Origin: JBEBGV01 sp040081265
GTDB lineage: Bacteria; Acidobacteriota; Vicinamibacteria; Vicinamibacterales; UBA2999
Length of the DNA stretch: 51,423 bases
Assembly: GCA_040081265.1 (NCBI GenBank)
Contig: JBEBGV010000035.1
Location: 1 to 51,423 of the forward strand
Direction: 5' to 3'
Below, one piece after another: positions 1-6,850 of this stretch. Positions within the stretch are counted from its first letter, which is position 1; each line of letters opens with the position of its first letter. The notes under the pieces were generated by a model. It was not told where the DNA came from. It saw nothing but the letters and a program-made list of their open reading frames with translations, and ran no database searches. The translations under genes and the position numbers were made by a program.

Positions 1-1046
1 ACCTGAAAGCGAATGCTCTGCAGGAGCGGCGGCGTTTCCCGGAAGTGGACAACGGCGATGCCGGCAGCGGTGAGCATCGACACCGCCGCCACGCCCCATG
101 GCAGCCACGCGCGCGCCCGTGGTCTCGTGGCCGACGACGGCGTCGTCTGCGGCGCGGCCGTCTCGAACGCGCCCTCGAGCGCCAGGCGCACGTCGCGGAT
201 GTCGCCAACGCGCTGCTTCGGATCCTTCTGGAGGCATCGCTTCAAGAAGACGACGAGCGTTGGCGAGAGCCCCGAGGGGAACGCGGACCAGTCCGGCTCG
301 CGCTGCAGCACGCGCGACAGCACGTCGGCGACATCCTCGCCGCTGAACGCGCGCTGACCCGTCAGCATCTCGAACAGCACCGCACCAAACGCCCAGATGT
401 CGGCGCGCTTGTCCACGGCCTTCCCGCGCGCCTGCTCAGGCGACATATAGGCCGCCGTACCGAGGATCATCCCGACGCCGGTCATCATCGCGGGCGTGGT
501 AATCGTCGGCGCTTGCGACACGCTCGGCGACATCGGATTCGGCGCGTCCATCGCCTTCGCCAGGCCGAAGTCCAGCACCTTCACGGCGCCGTCTGGTCTG
601 ACCTTGATGTTCGCGGGCTTCAGATCCCGGTGGATGATGCCTTGCTCGTGCGCGGCTTCGAGGGCTTCCGCGATCTGCTTCGCGATCGGGAGGGCTTCAT
701 CGACGGGCAAGCCGGCGGGTCCTGACGGACCCGCCCTACGTACGATTAACTCCGAGAGGTCGTCGCCCTCGACCAGTTCCATCACCAGCGCGTGCGTGCC
801 CCCGGACTTTTCGACAGCATAGATCGCGGCGATGTTGGGATGATTGAGCGACGCGAGCGTCTTGGCTTCGCGCTCGAACCGCGCGAGGCGTTCGGGATCG
901 GCGGCAAACGCCTCCGGCAGAATCTTGATCGCCACCTGCCGGCCGAGTGTCGTGTCGGTGCCCCGATACACCTGCCCCATGCCCCCTTCGCCGATCTGGG
1001 CGGTGACTTCGTAGACGCCGAGCCGAGTACCAGGAATCAGTGCCAA
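1..1046 (-). CDS. Ser/Thr protein kinase, N-terminal part (3' end outside window)
   Basis: Reading leftward from a TTG at 1046 the protein begins MALIPGTRLGVYEV, a usual start for acidobacterial membrane Ser/Thr kinases. Visible in order: glycine-rich loop (GEGGMGQVY), VAIK lysine, catalytic HRDLKPAN near residue 140, DFGLA, the APE-equivalent MSPEQARG, and a transmembrane span (WLPWGVAAVSMLTAAGIAV) near residue 325 followed by HFRETPP. The family usually continues into a periplasmic beta-propeller, which would lie off the window edge. There is no Shine-Dalgarno site; a TATACT box sits 9 nt before the TTG. Between VEGDDLSE and LPVDEALPIAKQ, where relatives normally have a short loop, lies LIVRRAGPSGPAG encoded by a REP palindrome (714-744). 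The substrate is unknown. Confidence 0.93.
   Translation of the reverse strand, partial: MALIPGTRLGVYEVTAQIGEGGMGQVYRGTDTTLGRQVAIKILPEAFAADPERLARFEREAKTLASLNHPNIAAIYAVEKSGGTHALVMELVEGDDLSELIVRRAGPSGPAGLPVDEALPIAKQIAEALEAAHEQGIIHRDLKPANIKVRPDGAVKVLDFGLAKAMDAPNPMSPSVSQAPTITTPAMMTGVGMILGTAAYMSPEQARGKAVDKRADIWAFGAVLFEMLTGQRAFSGEDVADVLSRVLQREPDWSAFPSGLSPTLVVFLKRCLQKDPKQRVGDIRDVRLALEGAFETAAPQTTPSSATRPRARAWLPWGVAAVSMLTAAGIAVVHFRETPPLLQSIRFQ
714..744 (-). repeat. REP-like palindrome inside the kinase coding sequence
   Basis: Plus-strand order is GGCGGGTCC, loop TGAC, GGACCCGCC, then CTACGTACG. In REP convention this reads on the minus strand as CGTACGTAG followed by the hairpin, so GTAG lies directly 5' of the stem. 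It is open in the kinase frame and encodes about ten residues of the loop between the beta-sheet lobe and the helix before HRDLKPAN. The tail continues ATTA as in the copy at 7464. Confidence 0.85.
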
Positions 1047-1055
1047 ACGACTGGA

Positions 1056-1061
1056 AGTATA
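1056..1061 (-). promoter_or_regulatory. -10 box of the kinase gene
   Basis: TATACT on the minus strand lies 9 nt before the TTG start at 1046. No convincing -35 or ribosome binding site is visible. If used, the transcript would begin within a few bases of the start codon. Confidence 0.4.
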
Positions 1062-1161
1062 TCGGTTAGCGGTGCGCGGACGGGATCACTCTCGTGCAAC
1101 GGCGTAGTGTAGACCGCTTGTCGGGTCCGCCCACCCGCCAGGAACACCATTGCGACCGCAT

Positions 1162-1201
1162 CATGAGGGTCAGGTCTGACCTGTAGGTCATGAACCTCAT
1201 G
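1162..1201. repeat. Nested inverted repeats, possible operator
   Basis: In the 265-nt gene-free stretch between the kinase and the small HTH gene there is an outer inverted pair (CATGAGGGT at 1162, ACCTCATG at 1194). It encloses the palindrome CAGGTC-T-GACCTG (1171-1183) and a second AGGTC-atga-ACCT pair (1185-1197). The repeated AGGTC/ACCT blocks look like binding sites for a dimeric regulator or for an excisionase/integrase. The rest of the stretch holds nothing recognisable. Confidence 0.4.
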
Positions 1202-1311
1202 GTCACGAATGACCCCGTTCGCTGAAGGCTCTCCCTGATTCGCTGATGATTCTCGCGAATTGAGCTTGTCACGCGTCTTGCCCTGGGCTGGTGCCGCAGG
1301 AGGGATGCGAG

Positions 1312-1530
1312 ATGGCGACACTAGAAGCCACGTTTGAACGGCACTTCACGGTCGACGAACTGGCTGCACTCTGGGGGATGAGCGACGACTTCGTCCGGCG
1401 CCTGTTTCTCCACGAACCCGGTGTCGTGATTTTCCATCATTACCGGCCAGGACGACGGGTCTATCGGACGTTGCGGATTCCCGAGTCGGTGGCGCTGCGC
1501 GTCCATACGCGCATGAGAAAGGTCTCGTGA
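1312..1530 (+). CDS. Small helix-turn-helix protein, excisionase-like
   Basis: A 72-residue protein beginning MATLEATFERHFTVDELAALWGMSDD. The segment FTVDELAALWGMSDDFVRRLF is a MerR/excisionase-type helix-turn-helix, and the basic VIFHHYRPGRRVYRTLRIP resembles the wing. The ATG at 1312 is preferred over an upstream GTG at 1291 because GGAGGG lies about 8 nt before it. It faces the integrase gene (convergent, 20 nt apart), so by context it may act as a recombination directionality factor or a repressor of the element. The function is inferred only from fold and context. Confidence 0.65.
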   Translation: MATLEATFERHFTVDELAALWGMSDDFVRRLFLHEPGVVIFHHYRPGRRVYRTLRIPESVALRVHTRMRKVS

Positions 1531-1550
1531 GCGCCAAGTGACTCAAGCGC

Positions 1551-2669
1551 TCACGTCCAGAGTTCTCGCACCCGCTCCTCCAGTCTCTCCCGTCGCGCCC
1601 TGACCCAATGCGAGTAGTACGCCTCCGTGATGCGGATCGACTTGTGTCCGAGGAGAACCGAGACATCCTCGATAGGAATCCCCTTCGACAGCAGGTCCGT
1701 CGCGAACGTGTGCCGAAACATGTGCGGGTTGCCGGTGACGCCGGCAAGCGTGAACAACTTTCGCAGGGCACGCTGCCAGTCCGCCACCGCGGACTTGCGC
1801 AGGCCGTTGCCGGTCCAGAAGAAGTGGGGGCCGTCGCCGCCGATGGCGTCGAGCGCCGTCACCGCATCCGTGGGAAGCGGCACGAAGATCTTGCTGCCGC
1901 TCTTCTGCGTGTTGAGAAACAGCTTGTCGCTCTTCAGGTGCGACTTCTGCAACCCGACGCAGTCACCGATGCGCATGCCTGAGTAACGCAATGTCAGCAC
2001 AAGCGCCTTTACCCGGGTACGGTTGTCGTGCCCGAATGAGTTCCGCTCAGGGTACTCGTCGCACGCCTTGAGGATCTTCGCGAGCTGCGCGTCGGTGAAC
2101 ACCTTCACCTTGCTCGACTGGTCCGGCACCCGGGGCGGTTTGAGCGCTTTCGCGTGGTTCTTCTCGAGCCAGCTGCTTTGCAGGCAGAACCCGAGAAAGG
2201 CGCGCAGTCGTTCGAGGTTCTTGGACGCCGAGAGCGGACCGTCTGGCCACGTGATGCGGAATTGCCGCAGTGCGTCGACGTCGAGCTGCTTCAGGTGCCG
2301 AAAGCCTTTACCTTCACACCAGGGGAGCAGCCGCTTCTCGAGGAGGTTCTTGTGCTTGCTGATGCTCGCCGGCTGCAGCTGTCGCGCCTGGGCATCGTCG
2401 CAGTACTTCTGGACGGCGTCCTTGATGCTCGGGATCTCTGCGCGCACGACACCGACCTGTCCGCTCGCGGTCCAACTGCGCACGAGGTCCGACGCCGCTT
2501 CCCAGGAGGACTGGTCCATCGCCTTGCGGACATATTCGCCGCCGAGCGACCCTTCGACATAGATGGGACAGGAACAGCGCCGGTAGGTTTCCGAGGTGTG
2601 GGGGCAGGCGGTGCGGTGCCGACGGTAGAGCCTCAGCATGGGGGCTACCGTAACACGGGAAACCCCCAT
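1551..2669 (-). CDS. Tyrosine recombinase / phage-type integrase
   Basis: Catalyses site-specific DNA integration. The N-terminus carries a Cys-rich segment (CPHTSETYRRCSCPIYVEG) seen in related acidobacterial integrases, followed by a SAM-like core-binding domain (about 100-185) and the catalytic domain. Catalytic residues visible: Arg in YSGMRIGD, HMFRHTFATD (H-x-x-R), LLGHKS, and Tyr in EAYYSHW. The frame opens at 2669; MLRLYRRHRTACPH at 2639 is a plausible alternative start. The gene ends downstream at the HTH gene and begins 58 nt from the ssrA 3' end, the classic arrangement of an integrase beside its attachment site. It looks intact, but no cargo is attached. Confidence 0.93.
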   Translation of the reverse strand: MGVSRVTVAPMLRLYRRHRTACPHTSETYRRCSCPIYVEGSLGGEYVRKAMDQSSWEAASDLVRSWTASGQVGVVRAEIPSIKDAVQKYCDDAQARQLQPASISKHKNLLEKRLLPWCEGKGFRHLKQLDVDALRQFRITWPDGPLSASKNLERLRAFLGFCLQSSWLEKNHAKALKPPRVPDQSSKVKVFTDAQLAKILKACDEYPERNSFGHDNRTRVKALVLTLRYSGMRIGDCVGLQKSHLKSDKLFLNTQKSGSKIFVPLPTDAVTALDAIGGDGPHFFWTGNGLRKSAVADWQRALRKLFTLAGVTGNPHMFRHTFATDLLSKGIPIEDVSVLLGHKSIRITEAYYSHWVRARRERLEERVRELWT

Positions 2670-2727
2670 ATTACCCCCAGAGAGCCACGTGGCATTGGCA
2701 AGCCACGTGTTTTCAATAGTTTAGTAA

Positions 2728-3082
2728 TGGTGGAGGCGGCGGGAGTTGAACCCGCGTCCGAAAGCACGTCGTCGAGGGACTCTACATGCGTATCCACTTC
2801 TTTTGTCTCGTACCCAGCGTGTAGAAGCGGCTAAAAACCGCTGGGATACCAGACCCGGTTTGTCTCACCCTCGACCGCCGAGCCGCCAGTCGAGAGCCAG
2901 CCTGTTTAATGGCGTTCGACCCCCAACCACCAGGCGAGGTCAGGGCGAACGCTCACAGCGTATTAGGCTGCGAGAGCGTACTGAGTATCCGCAGTTAACG
3001 GATGTTCCATCAGATTTACGAGTTAATGGTGCTCGGCATGCATCCCAAGATCCCGCACCCCCGTCGAAGCCAATTCGCCCCC
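2728..3082 (-). ncRNA. ssrA: tmRNA
   Basis: Transfer-messenger RNA for ribosome rescue. The 5' end reads GGGGGCGAATTGGCTTCGAC and the 3' end reads GGTTCAACTCCCGCCGCC followed by TCCACCA, so CCA is encoded. The ends pair as a 7-bp acceptor stem (GGGGGCG with CGCCTCC). The tag frame begins at GCG (2992) and ends at TAA (2963), giving ADTQYALAA, with the usual ALAA C-terminus read by ClpXP; clpX and clpP lie 46 kb to the right. Downstream pseudoknot regions are present as paired GC blocks. A TACAAT box at 3134-3139 (minus strand) may be the promoter. Confidence 0.97.
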
Positions 3083-3133
3083 ATTGAGGTGAGTGATTTG
3101 CCGCGCCGGACGCTCGACCTGCGCGACCCCCCT

Positions 3134-3139
3134 ATTGTA
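3134..3139 (-). promoter_or_regulatory. Possible -10 of ssrA
   Basis: TACAAT on the minus strand, about 50 nt before the mature tmRNA 5' end. No good -35 element is seen, so this is tentative. Confidence 0.3.
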
Positions 3140-3255
3140 CGGGATCGCGAGGGCCTGTAGATCCAGCCCATGTGGGACTTTTCGCATGGACGCTGGAGGG
3201 CCACCTCCCGATAATTGGGAGGCACACCCGTCCATTCCTGTTGAGCTTCGCCTAC

Positions 3256-3783
3256 ATGCTTTCACGAAGACGATTCCTCTCCGCCGTTGCCGCCGTACCT
3301 GTGCTCGCCGCATCGCGTCCCCTGCATGCAGCTTCCCTCGTCCCGCGTGAGCTGAAGTTCCTGCACACGCACACGGGCGAGAAGCTGACAGTCGAGTATT
3401 TCAACGCGGGCACCTATCTCCCCGACGCGCTCGACACAGTGAACCACTTCCTCCGCGACTTCCGCACCGGCGACGTGCACGCCATCGATCCGTCGCTCCT
3501 CGATCTGCTGAACCGGCTGACGACGCTCACCGAGTCGAAGCGTCCGTTCGAAGTGATCTCGGGTTATCGCTCGCCGGTCACCAACGCGCAACTGCGCTCG
3601 CACAGCGAAGGCGTAGCCGCGCACAGCCTGCACATGGTGGGACAGGCGATCGACATCCGCCTCACCGACGTTCCGCTCAAGAACCTCCGCGCAGCAGCAC
3701 TCTCGGCGCGCATCGGTGGCGTGGGCTACTACCCCGCCTCCAACTTCGTACACGTCGACACAGGCCGCGTTCGGTACTGGTAG
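3256..3783 (+). CDS. Tat-exported M15-type (DUF882/YcbK-like) murein endopeptidase
   Basis: 175 residues from the ATG at 3256; an in-frame GTG 84 nt upstream is not needed. The N-terminus MLSRRRFLSAVAAVPVLAA is a twin-arginine signal (SRRRFL). The mature part matches the DUF882 / peptidase M15 fold: EVISGYRSPVTNAQL, SLHMVGQAIDIRL (zinc-binding H...D) and GGVGYYPASNFVHVDTG (zinc-binding H). The family cleaves peptidoglycan cross-links in the periplasm. A REP copy follows directly after the stop. Confidence 0.9.
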   Translation: MLSRRRFLSAVAAVPVLAASRPLHAASLVPRELKFLHTHTGEKLTVEYFNAGTYLPDALDTVNHFLRDFRTGDVHAIDPSLLDLLNRLTTLTESKRPFEVISGYRSPVTNAQLRSHSEGVAAHSLHMVGQAIDIRLTDVPLKNLRAAALSARIGGVGYYPASNFVHVDTGRVRYW

Positions 3784-3785
3784 AC

Positions 3786-3815
3786 GGCGGGTCCTGCGGA
3801 CCCGCCCTACGTACG
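3786..3815 (-). repeat. REP-like palindrome
   Basis: GGCGGGTCC, loop TGC, GGACCCGCC, then CTACGTACG; GTAG precedes the stem on the minus strand. It lies between the convergent ends of the M15 peptidase and rhodanese genes, where the hairpin could also help end transcription. Confidence 0.8.
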
Positions 3816-3833
3816 CCGGCAGACGCGCGACGA

Positions 3834-4166
3834 TCAGTAGCGCGGCACGGCGGGATTAACGAGCATCGACCAGGCCTCGATGCCGCCACTCAGGTTGTAC
3901 AGGTTCGTGAAGCCCTGACTCTGGAAATACTCGGCGGCGCGCTGGCTGCGAATGCCGTGATGGCACTGGAACACGAGGGGTGTGTCGGGCGGAAGCGCGA
4001 GCAGTTCATCGTGAAGCGCACGGTCCAGCAGTCGAGCCCCCTCGATGCGGGCGATGGCGACTTCTTCTTCCGTCCGCACGTCAATCAACGCGACCCCGCC
4101 TTCATCCATCATCGCCTTCAGCGCCGGCGCCGAGATTTGCCGGATCGATCCGGCCGCGTCAGTCAT
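3834..4166 (-). CDS. Rhodanese-like sulfurtransferase
   Basis: A 110-residue single rhodanese domain. It has the CH2A-like IDVRTEEE, the active-site loop with Cys68 (FQCHHGIRSQ) and the C-terminal NLSGGIEAW typical of the family. It probably carries a persulfide on Cys68. The start is placed at MTDAAGSIRQIS because the 28 residues upstream look unlike the family. No signal peptide is seen, so it is cytoplasmic. The gene stands alone between two rightward genes, and the partner of the sulfur transfer is not evident. Confidence 0.88.
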   Translation of the reverse strand: MTDAAGSIRQISAPALKAMMDEGGVALIDVRTEEEVAIARIEGARLLDRALHDELLALPPDTPLVFQCHHGIRSQRAAEYFQSQGFTNLYNLSGGIEAWSMLVNPAVPRY

Positions 4167-4349
4167 GGGGTGGAAACGATTGTGCCATGCGCAATCCTGC
4201 CCTACGGTCGCGGCGGGCCATTCTTCTCTTTCAACAATCCTGTAAGCCATTAAACAAACAGGCGGGAAACCTGCACATTTACGTTATATTTCTGCCCTCA
4301 CGGCGGCGGTGTGCGCGCCGATAAGACAAGAAGGTCCGACGAGACTGTC

Positions 4350-4958
4350 ATGAAGGCAATCGCGCTCGTGGTAGCAGGGATGCTGGTCGGGATGACGCCA
4401 GCAGCGGCGGCAGCCGGTGAACTCACCGTCCGTCTCTATAACTCCGCGCGCCTCGACGTGAGCGAGATGATGACGGCCCGCGCCGTGGCCGAGCCGATCC
4501 TCCGCGAGGCAGGCATGGACGTCCGGTTCCGCTACTGCGGAAGCCCGGTGATGCCCGGCAGCGCCGTTGACCGGTGCAACGACGCGCTGGCTCCCTCAGA
4601 AGTCGTGGTCAGGGTCATCGAGGCGCCCCACGTCAGCCTGACGCTGCAGCCCGAAGTGTTCGGTGTGGCCCACATCCTGAAAGACAACGCTAGAGGCTGG
4701 CTCGCCAGCCTCTACTCCGACCGCATCTCGGTGACGGAATTGCGCCTGGATCTGGTTCCCGGAACGCTCCTCGGCCGCGTGCTGGCCCACGAAGTCGGCC
4801 ACCTGCTCCTCAGCACACCCCATCACAGCGAAACCGGCCTGATGCGCGCCAACTGGACCGACGACATCATCCACCGCGACATGTCTGCCGACTGGCGCTT
4901 CTCACTCGGCGAAGCCGCCTCGATGCAGCAGATGCTCGTGAGTGTGCGCGGGGAGTAG
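4350..4958 (+). CDS. Putative secreted zinc metalloprotease (zincin-like)
   Basis: 202 residues starting MKAIALVVAGMLVGMTPAAAAAGE, a Sec signal peptide ending near AAAAA. The only strong motif is LAHEVGHLLLSTPHHS near residues 150-165: HExxH with a third histidine nearby, as in zincins. The rest (YNSARLDVSEM, ILREAGMDVRFRYC, ASLYSDRI) resembles acidobacterial proteins of unknown substrate. A perfect 11-bp stem palindrome (4691-4714) lies inside the gene and encodes RGWLASLY. The 3' end faces the L,D-transpeptidase gene across an inverted repeat. Confidence 0.75.
   Translation: MKAIALVVAGMLVGMTPAAAAAGELTVRLYNSARLDVSEMMTARAVAEPILREAGMDVRFRYCGSPVMPGSAVDRCNDALAPSEVVVRVIEAPHVSLTLQPEVFGVAHILKDNARGWLASLYSDRISVTELRLDLVPGTLLGRVLAHEVGHLLLSTPHHSETGLMRANWTDDIIHRDMSADWRFSLGEAASMQQMLVSVRGE
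4691..4714. repeat. Perfect palindrome within the zincin gene, possible second REP type
   Basis: TAGAGGCTGGC, loop TC, GCCAGCCTCTA. On the minus strand it begins GTAGAGGCTGGC, so GTAG again borders the stem. It could be another REP subfamily translated in frame, or a chance palindrome in a conserved LAS-Y-DR segment. Confidence 0.4.
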
Positions 4959-4961
4959 CTG

Positions 4962-5048
4962 TTCCTGGTTCCTGGTTACTAGTTCCTAGTTGCTAGTTCT
5001 GACCCGGCAAACCAGGAACCAGGAACCAGGAACCAGGAACTAGGAACC
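4962..5048. repeat. Short-period inverted repeat at convergent gene ends
   Basis: The left half carries GTTCCTGGTT/AGTTCCTAGTT units; the right half carries the complement, CCAGGAACCAGGAACCAGG and CTAGGAACC. Together they make a long imperfect hairpin between the stops of the zincin gene (4958) and the L,D-transpeptidase gene (5054). A two-way transcription stop is a reasonable guess. Confidence 0.7.
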
Positions 5049-5053
5049 AATCG

Positions 5054-6784
5054 CTAGTCAGAGAGCGCGCGGTCGAGCGCGGCGTCTGTCTTGTAGATGT
5101 CGTCGGCAAACCGCAGCGTCCCGTCCGGGGCGACGATGGCCGTGAGGTAGAAGATCACAACCTGAACCGGCTTCTCCAGCTTCACGGTCTTCGGCTGCTC
5201 ACCCTGAGTCGCCTGCACGATCTGCCCACGATCCATGCCCTGATCCCTCAGCACCCACTCGGCCAGCGCCACCGGATCCTCGACGCGGATGCAGCCATGG
5301 CTGAAGTCGCGCCGCTCGCGTGCAAAGAGCGCCGGTGCCGGCGTGCCGTGCATGTAGACGTTGTCGTCGTTCGGGAAGATGAACTTCATCAGCCCAAGGG
5401 AGTTCTTGACCCCGGGTCGCTGACGTACCCGCAGTTCACCCTTCTCGAGTCGCGCCAGATTCTCATCTGACGCAGGGACGACCTTCGCCGCATCGCTCTG
5501 CCCGGCAACCAGCTCCATGTCGTGCCGGGTCAGATATGCGCTGTCACGTTCGATCGCCGGCAGGATCTCGCCTTTGACGATGGAGGGGGGGACGTTCCAG
5601 TAGGGACGGAAGGTCACAAACTCCATGTCCTCGATGAACACGGGCGTCTCCGTACGAAGCGCCGCTCCGACGATCACGCCCATCTCGAAATCTGGCATCG
5701 AGTTCTCACCGGCCGCACTCCACGCCCACATCCGGAACATCGGGATGTTCACGCCGATGAGCGGTCCGTCGCCGATGTGCGGCAGCCATCGCAGGCGTTC
5801 GAGCGCCAACTCGATCTGACGAGCGCGCTGCGCCATCGGCACCTGTAACGCGGCAACGGTGCCGCGACCCAGCACACCGTCGGGTGTCAGCCCGTGGCGT
5901 TCCTGAAAGTGCTTCACGCCGGCGACGAGCGGGGGACTGTACAAAGACGGTTGCTGGTTGCTCGTTGCTGGTTGCTGGTTGGCTGCCAGTTGCTGGTTGC
6001 TAGTTGCTGGTTGCTGGTCGGGGGGCAGGTCGCCCAGAGCGACGAGCAGGCGCTGCAGGGCAGCGGCACCTTCGTAGGCTCCGCCAGGCTTGACGCTCGA
6101 CGCCGGCGTCGGCGGAACCGTGAGCCCCTCGTCCTGCGCGAGGGCGCGATACTCGGCGAGTCTGGCCTTCAGATTCCGGTACAGCTGCAGCTGAGGAGCG
6201 AACGATGCCACCTCGGCTTCAAAGCGATGGGCCTCGACGGCAGAACGCAGTGTGGCCGGAAAATTGTGCTCGTCGGCGCGGTCAGCCAGTCGATACCCGA
6301 ACGCCTTCGGGCTCACGCGCCCGTGATGGACGTGACGGAGGTAACGCAGCGACGCTGCTGTCAGGCGCACGTCAAAGGAGGCGGCTTCCTGCACGGCCAC
6401 CTGACCGGTTGCCAGCGCACTGGCATCCTGAACCAGCTGAAGAGCCTGGTAGTCGGCGGGGTCCAGCCCTTCTGCGTCGGCGTGCAGGATCAACTTCAGC
6501 GCCACCTGCGCCTCGCTGCCTGGTCGTCCGGCTTGGTCCAGCCACAAGGCCCTGAACTCCTGAGCCTCGTAGAAGGCGGCAACTTCGGGGGTCAGTTCTG
6601 GAGAATTTACGCGTCCGCTGGCGAAAGTTTCCTGGATCGCGTCGGCCACCGACATCTGAGCGGCCGACACCACCGCCGGGGACGACAAGGGAGACGAGGA
6701 AGAATCGCCGGCAAACCGCTCACTGCACGCGACTAATCCCAGCGCCAGCCCTGCCAACAGAAGAGGTTTGAACGCGCGACCCAT
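5054..6784 (-). CDS. L,D-transpeptidase (YcbB family) lipoprotein
   Basis: A 576-residue protein with a lipoprotein signal (LGLVAC) anchoring it to a membrane. Order: N-terminal scaffold (about 60-240), a Gln/Asn/Pro/Ser linker, a peptidoglycan-binding motif (HFQERHGLTPDGVLGRGTVAAL, about 292-313) and the catalytic domain with MHGTP and SHGCIRV (Cys near 498). The family makes 3-3 cross-links in peptidoglycan. The linker PPDQQPATSNQQLAANQQP is encoded by degenerate repeats of the GGTTGCTGGTT type (5943-6018) and is probably an in-frame expansion, because the flanking segments read directly into family sequence. A REP lies between its start and gmhA. Confidence 0.93.
   Translation of the reverse strand: MGRAFKPLLLAGLALGLVACSERFAGDSSSSPLSSPAVVSAAQMSVADAIQETFASGRVNSPELTPEVAAFYEAQEFRALWLDQAGRPGSEAQVALKLILHADAEGLDPADYQALQLVQDASALATGQVAVQEAASFDVRLTAASLRYLRHVHHGRVSPKAFGYRLADRADEHNFPATLRSAVEAHRFEAEVASFAPQLQLYRNLKARLAEYRALAQDEGLTVPPTPASSVKPGGAYEGAAALQRLLVALGDLPPDQQPATSNQQLAANQQPATSNQQPSLYSPPLVAGVKHFQERHGLTPDGVLGRGTVAALQVPMAQRARQIELALERLRWLPHIGDGPLIGVNIPMFRMWAWSAAGENSMPDFEMGVIVGAALRTETPVFIEDMEFVTFRPYWNVPPSIVKGEILPAIERDSAYLTRHDMELVAGQSDAAKVVPASDENLARLEKGELRVRQRPGVKNSLGLMKFIFPNDDNVYMHGTPAPALFARERRDFSHGCIRVEDPVALAEWVLRDQGMDRGQIVQATQGEQPKTVKLEKPVQVVIFYLTAIVAPDGTLRFADDIYKTDAALDRALSD
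5943..6018. repeat. Short-period repeat translated inside the L,D-transpeptidase gene
   Basis: About ten imperfect units of GTTGCTGGTT/GTTGCTAGTT, the same family found between genes at 4962-5048 and 17501-17527. Read on the minus strand it yields QQPATSNQQ repeats between the scaffold and the peptidoglycan-binding domain. Confidence 0.75.
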
Positions 6785-6818
6785 GGCCGCGGTTATTGCA
6801 ATTGGCGGACCTGACTCC

Positions 6819-6850
6819 GGCGGGTCCTAAGCGGACCCGCCCTACGTACG
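6819..6850 (-). repeat. REP-like palindrome supplying the gmhA stop codon
   Basis: GGCGGGTCC, loop TAAGC, GGACCCGCC, then CTACGTACG. The CTA of the tail (6842-6844) is the TAG stop of gmhA on the minus strand, and CGTACG encodes its last two residues (Arg-Thr). Confidence 0.85.

Noticed and set aside
1312..2669. Prophage or large genomic island
   Set aside because: Beyond the integrase and one small HTH gene there is no phage or cargo gene; the adjacent kinase is ordinary for this type of genome.
2746..3087. Open frames inside the tmRNA locus
   Set aside because: The locus matches tmRNA at both ends and in the tag; the frames are incidental.
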